Shown here: positions 55,323-64,000 of the stretch, piece by piece | How positions within the stretch are numbered: position 1 is the stretch's first letter | How the letters are laid out: each line of letters opens with the position of its first letter | Assembly: GCA_030704615.1 (NCBI GenBank) | Contig: CM060731.1 | Coordinates: 80,518,756-80,582,755 of the forward strand | From: Takakia lepidozioides | Taxonomy: Eukaryota; Streptophyta; Takakiopsida; Takakiales; Takakiaceae | Direction: 5' to 3' | Length of the DNA stretch: 64,000 nt | Program-made: the position numbers and the translations under genes | Notes under the pieces: model-generated | The model's input: the letters and a program-made list of their open reading frames with translations, nothing else | Databases searched by the model: none | Told to the model about the DNA's origin: nothing

Positions 55323-57789
55323 CGGGAAAATGTCTTTGAGCTGTTGAATTTGCTGATCGGAGATTGTAGGCCACTGGCACCACCAGACCAAGTCCCACTT
55401 CGGATGTTAATTCAGAAGGGAAACGCCAGAGCATGACATCAGAGGAGTCAATTCAGGCCACAGCACAAATACCGGACAATCAGACAATCAGAAAGTTGCG
55501 GGAGTATTCATGTTACTATATGTTACAGATTCCAGAGGCATGCAAAGTGGCCGGTCAAAGTGATTCCATTGATGAAACACGGTGTGTTACAGACGAATCA
55601 AAACTTCGAAACTATGATTGAGGTCAGAAGGACTTACATCCCACAACATGACAGTCCAGATGACCTTTTCGGTGCAAGGAGGTGTAGTGATAGACCCACG
55701 GTAGCGGCCATACGTTCTCCCCAGCTTCAGCTTCTTACCGAACAACTCCATCAGCCCTATCTGTGCGGTGTCTCCCTGATTCGCGACCAAGGGGAGCTTG
55801 CCGAAAAACTTCGAGACCCATCAAGCGAGCACCCATCAGGACCACCAAAGGTACAACTTCATATCCACTTAAATTAAAAGATAGTTCCGTTTTCTTCGCC
55901 GGACCGTAACTAGACCTCGCTTCCTTTCCTTTACTAAAATTGGGCCGCAAATGATCTAGCAATTCTGATCAACTGGGTAGTATGTACAAACAAAATGGCG
56001 TCCATGCCCTTGTCAAATCATGCAAGTTGTAGACCTGAATGTTTTACCTTTTCAATGAAATGAAATATATGTGCAAGTTCCTTCACCGACCCATGAATTT
56101 CTTTCGATTTCATCTAGTATTGAACGATGAGTCATGTAATAGAGCGGGGAATTGCGTGTCGATTTACGTATACAGTTGTACCATGAAAGCTGTAGTTCTG
56201 AAAGCAGCACCTGTGATAAGAAAGGGTTTTCGGCGCCATAGTAGAATAGGATTGAGATTACTGCCGTCTTGTTGTCAGCCGACTGATGTACCAGGTGCAT
56301 CTCCAACGGAAACCTGGACCCATATACTACCCAGTAAGTTTTTTTTCAGCTTTCAACCTTCTGAGATGTCAGTTGAAATGATAGAACTTTCAAGAAGCCC
56401 ATATGGCTAGCTACTAAGATCAAAAATTGAATACAACAGACCTGTATATTTGGATGTTAGCGTGCTTTGAAATTCAAAATCATGGGGAGAAACAACAGAG
56501 AGCTATAAAGACTCGTGGATGACAAGTATATCTACCGATAGTCGAGGATTCGGTGCTCGCTGGGAGAGTGGAAATGGAATTGCTTGGGTTTGTATGCGAC
56601 GTTGTAGATATTCAAAATCCCTGTATCTTGTCCCAGTTCTACCTGTTCATATATACACAGAGCGTAGTTCAAGCAAAGCCACATTCATGAGTTATGTACA
56701 CACCCCTGATCTCTCCTCGATCTCTCCTCCATTTCGACTGGCAGGAATTCTCGAGAACTCAAAAACTTGTGACTGCACCCTATCAGTAATTGTAAGAGTT
56801 TCCAAGGACGCTGACCTCAACAGCACGGCCATTGTTCCGAATTGTCGCGTTGATGAGATTGACATACGAAGCGTCTAGCTCCCCCAGAGTAGGGTCTGTT
56901 ATGATGATGTTTGGAGTGATGCGAAGCGGTGATTGAGCTGTGCCCTCTTTGCATAAGATCCAATCATCCCTGATATCGCCCCAGTGAACAGGCCCTTTGG
57001 GCCCATCACTGTAGTCGTAGATAAGTGAAGGAGGCGAGGTCGGCGAGACCGGCGCTGCATGAATCCACAATGGCAAAGGTACATCCTACTGATCGCCATT
57101 TCAAACTCCTTAACACGTCTTTACCCTCAGGTGTCATTTGCTTAGGCTAGAAATTTGGAATGCATGCTTTTCTATACAAGTACAGTGAAGTAGACTCGCT
57201 AAATATTTGCATCATCCACGTGAAAAGAGAATAGTTATTAAATTATATCTAAGTTGTCTTGTTGACTACGAAGCCTGCCACTGGGACCCCAAGTTTTCTC
57301 CCTTTTCTAGGCTATGCAAGTTACGACGCTCACAGTCAGATTCCATTGGATTGTTCTCGATATCCAGTCGAAGTTACCCAGCACATGAGTCCACCACATG
57401 TCCGGGACCAATTTTTAATGCATGTGGTGCGTTCGCTCAAATCTACATTGCATTTGTTTTCGATGATCCACATATTGCTCCGGTCTAAGATCGTCTGACT
57501 GCCGGGAGAGAATCTAGAGATCAGCTAACAGATTCAAAACTCAGTGACCAGGAAGGTGTCCGTTGCGTGAATTTTCAAATTTGTTGTTTTATGAATGGAC
57601 CTCGCAAGACCTCACCGAGCACACCTCACCTATTATTTCTGGTGCTGGAGCTGCTGATGGAGCTGGCGCCGAACTCGGTGGTGGACTGCTACTGATATCG
57701 GCTGCTTGGGCACAGACAGTGGTGACCGCAAGCACGAATGAACAAACCAGAATAGCAGCAAGCGCGCTGAGGTACTGGATTCTCCACAT
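55323..57789 (-). CDS. Alpha-type carbonic anhydrase, secreted (C-terminal exon unresolved)
   Basis: Interconverts CO2 and bicarbonate. Exons: 57,789-57,630, 57,054-56,816, 56,642-56,536, 56,313-56,211, 55,808-55,638 and 55,373-55,323, all in phase. They encode a signal peptide (MWRIQYLSALAAILVCSFVL) followed by a Pro/Ala/Ser linker. The catalytic domain has GPVHWGD, AQSPLRI, two zinc His in QFHFHSPSEH, the third in EMHLVH, and SITTPPCTEKVIW with the gatekeeper Thr. The last recognised exon is WPTISDQQIQQLKDIFP. The expected NxRPxQ end was not found, so the real stop lies beyond 55,323 (likely 54,880-55,110). A secreted enzyme would act in the wall or periplasm, as in inorganic carbon uptake. 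Confidence 0.9.
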
Positions 57790-58640
57790 CTTCACTTGCA
57801 CCCACAAAAGTCTGTTACAACTAACCGCTGCCTCTGCTATATGCACAACGCCCTCTAACTGGAAGAGCACGAGCTCAAAATCAAGTCGGACTTTGAACAC
57901 TAATATATGTGTAGGAGAATCGGAAAGTCGAGAGAAAGTGTGGAGCTAGTTAAAACGTTAAAACAGCTCTTGAGAGCCACATTTGACAGAGGCTCAAAGA
58001 ACTATATATACCTGCTGGCATTTGTTTCTGTTGGAAAACTGTATGACAAGGATACAATCTGCACTGGCAAGAAATACACGGGCAGCGCAAGGGGGCAGAG
58101 TAGGTGTAGTGGAAGGTGGCCTGCTCTCGGCCCTTGGCTGGAGTACAGAGTCTGTACCTCCACCGAAGTACCAATTCAGTTCTGGTAAACCCACTGAACT
58201 GTTTGTGTTCCCTTGAACTTTGCAGTTGCTTACATGTAATTCTTTTACTAGCCCGGCAGCTTCATGTTTGACAGCTCCCTCTTTCTTCAAATCTTTCACA
58301 GGGTTGGATAAGATGCGGTGGTTCTCATGTTCTCCTTGCCAATGCTGTACATACTCCACTTGTAGCTTATCTCTACAGGCTGCATCTTATCCACTTTCGG
58401 GATGACAGTTGATGCTTATAAATCTGAGACATGACACTGAAAAGACCAGTGAGTGGCTTGCGAAGATTTCTATATCCATGTAGCGCAAAGATAACTCAAA
58501 CTGATGAAAATTGCCCATAGAGGTTGACCAAAGTTAAGTCGCCTACGATTTGAGTGATCATGGGCTATACCAGAGTACACCATATGACAGTTCCAAATTC
58601 AAGAAAGATAAGTTGCTACCATAAATCTGGAAAATAACCA

Positions 58641-61614
58641 CTACCCACCAGCCGAATCGGGAGATTCCTCCTCCACATCAGGCACAACATAGAATTCAAT
58701 GTATGAGACCCGGGCTGCCTGTGCCTGTGATGGATCCACGTAGTGTTGATGCCCTGGTGTAGGGCGTACAGTGACAAGATGCTGGACTTTAAGAAGGCCT
58801 GTTTTTCCGATCGTCACCTTGCTGCCTCGGTTATCCTTCAAAAGGTTGCTTGGGATTTGAGCTGTTGTCGCCCTTAAGAATTTGTACTTGTACCTGTGAT
58901 TGAGGTGAAATTAACCAGACAGAATTACAGATACTGCTGCGGAGATACATGTGGTTACTAATCCTGGAAAATAAATGAGCAACAAATGCAAGCAGGCTTA
59001 TAGCTCTTCAAGTTGATGGTAGTGACATTCATCCTTTTTAACTTCATTTGTCACAAACAGGCCTTAACGGAAGGGGAGAGCAAGTCTATATCACCTGTGA
59101 GAGACGTGGCGATTGCACTGAAATGCAATGAAAAGATCCTGTTGTGTATCATAAGGGAAGGCAATCTGGTCCCCACCAAAAATGAAGTTGCCAGAACACA
59201 GGGTCATGAAATAACCACAATGCTTTTCTCCTCCATTCTTGTTGGTGTAACTAAATCACATCTCATGATAAGAACGCCAGTAAGATGTGGTTGTCAGTTC
59301 TTTGCTTCTTATCATAGCCCTGATACTTGCATAAAAGTTGAAGTCAAATACATATCTCTTGGATGCACCCCTATTGCAGTGAACCTGTCCGCCAGGTGCA
59401 ACAACTATGGCAGTAACATAAGAGGTAATAGCAAGTCTTGTATGTATAATAATATTCTGCATGTACCAACATCCTGCTAGAATCGAAACAAGATTTAGAC
59501 ATGCACCTGTAAATCACCATGACCCTCACCACGAAAGATGACCCCAGGAGGATCTGGACAGAGTGTGATGCATATGCTCGAGCCTGGCCACTCCAGGTCA
59601 TCAATGGCTTCCTTCAATGCTGCCGACTGTCACTCTTGCATGTCAGGTTCGTCTCGCTGAGGATGCAAAGAGACAATGGGTAGAATATGGAGAGAAACAA
59701 ACAAAGAAACTGGACATATGTGCAACTGCAGGCATACCTTAACAGCAAAGCAGGTAGGCAACCCACTGTCATCTTCAATGCTGTACTCTCTGGGAGTGGT
59801 GTCAGGAATACGAGTACGAAGTTCTGCATTTATGCATGAATCATTTGCATCTATCAACCTGTTTAAGAAAAACAGTCCAACTTGAGCAAAACAGATTTTA
59901 CTGATCAACGTCCCCATAAGGAGCTCAGTTTGATCTTTCTTGAAGTTGGTTGGTTTAAATAGACATGTACAAGCTACTGTACAGATCACAACAGACAATT
60001 CATCATACGAAAAATGACATTGACATTCTTAACTTCCATATGCTACAGAAAGCTATGGCATGGGTTGTATGTTGGGGACATGCACACTCTGAAACAAAGC
60101 CATCAATGAAAGGGCAGCTGCAATCTACAACTCATTCGTGAGTAAGGTCCCAAACAGGGATTGGACTTCCCACAGCTGTACTATGCCGTCTTATCCGGAA
60201 CAAAACAAGTAATTGGTGAAATTTTAAGGCACCCAACGAAAATGACATTGGCAATACACACCACACATTTCCACAGCAATGTAAACCGAAAGCAAGCAAG
60301 CACGCACGTGAGAAGCAGCTGCATGTCAGAGCCTGGATACCGAAGCTCAAGAGCTGTAGTGCCTGTGGAAGAGGTGAAAGTGTTGAGGCAGTCAACCAGC
60401 AGGCCCAGGCTGACCCCAAAGCGGGGACGAACTTCTGCACAGTATTCATATTCCCGAAACAGCTGCCCAGATCCCAACCAGCAGAATTTGTTAGCATTCA
60501 ATTTAGGCATCACAGATATCTCTGAAAGGTTACTCACACCTCTGACCTGAGGTGTGGATATGGTTGGATTGAAGCTCACACGATATTATTAAATACTAAA
60601 ACTTGAAGTCCCACATGTTACCGAAAGGCACAGACGTCTTAGAAGAATGTCTGTCACTCCCTAGTGCAGCAGATAAAATAAGGTTGACTCCAGCCGACGC
60701 AAGTGTAAATTATGACATCACTTCACCCTGAAGGCTATTGCCTTCCGCTTGGAAGGTGAACTGTCTATGTGCATTGACTGATTGTACTAGGAGACAACCT
60801 GCACTTCAACCAACCCAGATGTAGATGTGAAATGTTATATGCTTACATAGCTGCCAAACACTCAAATACATTGGCAAGACAGCTCAATTCCTACAACTAT
60901 TGTGCTGGGAGAAGACCTAGACTTCCACTATCCCAGGTTTAGATTGGAAGTCTACTACTCTAACGCAGTTGCCAGACACTCAAATCTGTTGGCAAGACAG
61001 CTCAATCGATTCGACCAATTGGCCTCCTTCAAACTCCATGTAGAGGATGTGTGGACTGGAGTTGGGGTTTAGGGTTTAAGATTACAAATACGTACACTCA
61101 AGAGGGTCAACCGACCTCTTTGCGAAAGTAGACACGTGCCTGAAGACATGCCCAATCTTCCACTGTGATCACCATTCCATGCTCTGACAGCTCACAGAAT
61201 GCATCCTGCACTCATGCTACACCACCTGTTCTCATTTGCCCGACAAGGGCGAAAGTCTAATACAGAATCATACAAAATCAGGGGACTTCACCTCACACAC
61301 AAAAGATCCAACAGTTGCGGCACGTATCCGATCAAGCAATTGTCAAATTCTAAACTTGCTGGAAGTCCCCGCACCAAATAAAAGTTTCGCGAAATCCTCG
61401 CAGATGCAAAAGTTAGGTTAGACGTTAAGTTGTAATTTCCTTGAATGTGATTACGATATAACATTAAGAAAGCGCCAAAAAGTGTACAGAAAGAAAGCAG
61501 AAGACAATTCACCTGCTGTTTTTTCCATCGAATGCAAGTTAGAGCGTCCACAAGGCCCTGCACATTGTCCAGCAAACAGCGTAGGCCGAACTCCATTCCA
61601 GTTGCTGAATCCAT
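58641..61614 (-). CDS. RAD1: RAD1, subunit of the 9-1-1 DNA damage checkpoint clamp
   Basis: Seven exons: 61,614-61,513, 61,205-61,116, 60,462-60,308, 59,858-59,738, 59,626-59,507, 59,165-59,095 and 58,893-58,641. All are in phase, giving 303 residues, the usual length in plants. RAD1 forms a PCNA-like ring with RAD9 and HUS1 that is loaded at damaged DNA. Diagnostic stretches are ELSEHGMVITVEDWACLQAR, LFREYEYCAEVRPRFGVSLG, LLVDCLNTF, SAALKEAIDDLEWPGSS, VIFRGEGHGDLQ, YKYKFLRATTAQIPSN and RGSKVTIGKTGLLKVQHLV. The product ends in an acidic tail (PDVEEESPDSAGG). The start is the ATG of MDSATGMEFG; a second Met six codons later is also possible. The 60,463-61,115 intron holds repeats. Confidence 0.92.
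60684..60767 (-). mobile_element. SINE 3' remnant in a RAD1 intron
   Basis: On the minus strand TTCACCTTCCAAGCGGAAGG, CAATAGCCTTCAGGGTGAAG, TGATGTCATAATTTACACTTGC match the 3' end of the 38,285 family. Confidence 0.6.
60796..61015. repeat. Diverged direct repeat in a RAD1 intron
   Basis: Two units of about 110 bp share AGACTTCCACT/GCACTTCAACC and TTGGCAAGACAGCTCAAT blocks (about 60,871 and 60,981). No function inferred. Confidence 0.55.
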
Positions 61615-64000
61615 CCTCAGCGCGGGGAAGAGTCCAGCAGAGAGAGACAGAGGGGAAACATAATGTGTGCGCTAATCACATGGCCCTAAATACGGAGCGA
61701 TCACCGACAATAGAACAACAATGTCCTCCCCCCGCTCATCTCAAAACACCAGTGGGCACAAGATTCCAAAATTCTGAAAAGCAAGTTGCTATCCAATACT
61801 AGACGTGAAACTGAACAAGAAAAAGAACCCCCCGGCTTTTTGAGTTCTCCCTCTCTTATATCCCTCTGCTCTCTTTCCTTCAATACCGTCCATTGGGCCC
61901 TCGATGGCCTGTGTGTTGAGCAGTAGGCTCTGTAAATTCACCGGACGTTAAAGAATCTTTATCTTATCTTATCTTTTCTTCCGAAGATAATAGGAATAAT
62001 GTAAGAACTTAATGGACGCGTGCGATCTTAAGGTAGTTTTGCCGGATTCCGGCAGCCTTGGCGGGTCCCTGTCAAATCCTCCCCACCCCATCTTACCTCA
62101 CTATTAAATTCTAGCGACGACTGAAGGTCGGAGACCAGTTTAGCATAGAGCAGGAATAGGGTTCCATAGCGCCACATCATATTCGCCACATCATCATGAC
62201 ACGTCACATAGCCATGTCATCGTTGTCACGCCACGCCACATCGTCGTCGTCAACCACGTCATCGTCGTCATGTTTTTTGGAAGGTGCCCGGACTGCCCCA
62301 AAAAACTAAAAATAACTTCTTGAGCTTCTTAAGCTCAAACTCAAGCTCAAGTGCGGTGTTTCATGGACAGAGCAGGGGTAGCACCTCCACCATCACTACT
62401 ATTGCTTTTGAAACAAGACCAAGAAAGCTAGTTAGTAGGAACCCTTCGAGTGCCTGTGAGGATGTGAGGGCACTCTATAAGGAAGGACGACTGAAGAGAC
62501 GCTGCACATTGTGAACCAAGGAGGCGATTGGGCACACCAAGGGCTCACCCCAAACAAGGTGACATTCGTCTGCGTTCTCATCTCTGTAAATGCTGTGTAT
62601 TCAGCTGGAATGCCTAGGACGAGTAGGCCTTGTGATGGTACATTTGTTGAATGCCAAAAGTCTGCATCTCTAAGTGCTGAGCACACCCTGGCGACATCCC
62701 ATGGGCCCTTGTGCCCCTCTGTGGACAAAATCAAGTCCATTTCTTGTTTCCAACTCTCCATAGTAATCTAGTGCTATCCTTCCAGTTGGTGACCAGAATG
62801 ACATAGTTTAATTTAGTCTAATATAGTAATCAGAGTTTACTAGGGTCTCACATTTGATATGCAGATGTTGATTTTCCACTTCCTTTGTATGTAGTTTATA
62901 CCAATGTCTCTTGTGTACCTCGCTTCTGGAGTGGGGAAGTGATGAGAAGGAGGCTGAGGAGGGAGATAATATCAGGGAGTTATTGATCTGAAAGAATAAA
63001 CGAGGAAATCTAGGTCGGCTTACTGCCCTTTATAGTTCGGAGAAGCAGAACAATGCAGCTATCTTTTAATGTTAGGTGAAAATAAAGAGTTGTTGAGTTA
63101 GGTGAATAAAGGGCCCCGGGTTTGAAGTTGGTGTGAAGATTAGAGGGTCGTCCGGGAATTAAAAAGGGGGGGGTTATAGTATGCTACGCCAGGAGTGGAA
63201 TTAATAACTGCCATGTAAGGGGGTATTAAAAAAAGGGCAAGTGATAAAAGAGGCCCGGGAGTTGAATGTTGCCTCAGCGGGCCTGCCTACGTAGCCCCAC
63301 CCCCGCCCTCCGCCTCCCCCACCCTCGCGGTAGTACTGCGGCCCGCGGTCGCCGCGCCAGGCGCCCCCCACTCGCCGGCCCCACGCCAGGAACATTGCTC
63401 GCAAAAATGCTCTCACACCTTGAACTAGGTATTACTGTATTTCACGCATCCATCATCCATGCCCCATGAATGCAAGAAATACATCCATCGCATCATCACT
63501 TTGCCATCATACAGTCCCGTATATGTGCACATGCCTCCTCATACACTCATATTGGAGACCGTGAACATTCAAATTTGAAATTTGAAACTGCATTGAATGT
63601 ACCTCCAGAACGAATGGACGTCATTTCGTGGATGATTGTTGTCATCCATGTGATTGACCACCTGTCCCCAGTGTCTTCGTCCCCTCATTCTCTGTCTCCA
63701 AACTTGTGTGTGTTCTTTCTCTGTGTGCTTCGACTTGCTTCCAAAGACACATGTATGCAAATGACATAACTAAAGAGTTTGTCCCTCCTGTTGTGCCCCA
63801 TCTGAGAGCGTAAATGATGCCCGTCAAGTGTTTGACAATATGGAGTGTGCGCACAGATATGCGATGCACATTATTGGCAACCAGATTTCTCCCTCTCTCG
63901 CCAACGATGAAGTTGCCATGGTGATTTAGGGAAGCCTGGCTATGGCAGCAATAGGCCTTTGGTCCTGCTGTTTGTTACTCTCTCGCAAGTTGATGTTGGG
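61615..64000. other. Right flank upstream of RAD1; no gene recognised
   Basis: Contains a LINE-like 3' end at about 61,885-61,975 (CGGACGTTAAAGAATC then TATCTTATCTTATC), degenerate CATCGTC/CGTCATC simple repeats at 62,170-62,277 and a C-rich island at 63,280-63,390. Open frames are short and composition-driven. The RAD1 promoter should lie in the first few hundred bases. Confidence 0.45.

Noticed and set aside
59256-59462. Extra RAD1 exon
   Set aside because: The flanking exons (59,507-59,626 and 59,095-59,165) join in phase and give a continuous family match without it.
63280-63390. Protein-coding exon in the C-rich island
   Set aside because: The frames are composition-driven (Pro/Arg or Gly/Arg) with no conserved motif.
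1-64000. CRISPR arrays, bacterial operons or a prophage
   Set aside because: Spliced eukaryotic genes and eukaryotic transposons dominate; no regularly spaced repeat-spacer array is present.

Overview
The window looks like nuclear DNA of a transposon-rich streptophyte, most likely a charophyte green alga. The p23 co-chaperone has a plant-style Met/Gly-rich tail, the NAD kinase has a plant-type N-terminal extension, and genes are interrupted by GT-AG introns holding SINE and LINE debris. The species cannot be fixed from the sequence alone.

The left part (about 1-28,600) is a nest of transposable elements. A decayed hAT transposase gene on the minus strand (about 17,380 down to 1,790) is the oldest layer. 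It is broken by a non-LTR retrotransposon fragment, which itself carries a TA-flanked MITE (14,576-15,310), and by a large retrotransposon, Element 1 (2,128-13,892). A second related copy, Element 2 (17,809-28,576), sits just upstream of the hAT N-terminus.

Elements 1 and 2 are the centrepiece. Both encode a Ty3/gypsy-type Gag with zinc knuckles, a DSG aspartic protease, a captured C5 cytosine DNA methyltransferase between protease and reverse transcriptase, RT, RNase H, a DDE integrase and a C-terminal PHD finger. Neither has a simple pair of LTRs. Both show A1-internal-B1-A2-B2 split direct repeats, flanked by 4-bp target duplications (AATT and ACAT). That layout is known from tyrosine-recombinase retrotransposons (Ngaro/PAT types), but here it accompanies a DDE integrase. 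The B1-A2 junction looks like the two outer ends of the element joined together. The hAT reading frame resumes exactly across Element 1, which fixes its ends. Element 1 has nearly identical repeats (young), an intact extra 249-residue ORF and captured gene debris in its leader. Element 2 is older and carries mostly C-to-T/G-to-A lesions.

The right part (about 30,800-61,614) holds ordinary genes: sideroflexin (-), a Ca2+-regulated mitochondrial ATP-Mg/Pi-type carrier (-, 5 exons), NAD kinase (+, 11 exons), p23 (+, one exon), a secreted alpha-carbonic anhydrase (-, C-terminus unresolved) and the RAD1 subunit of the 9-1-1 checkpoint clamp (-, 7 exons). For the carrier, NAD kinase and RAD1 I could chain exons so that all splice phases agree and the frame stays open. 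Introns contain a tRNA-derived SINE family and LINE 3' ends with (ATTTC)n tails. The last 2.4 kb shows no gene I can recognise.
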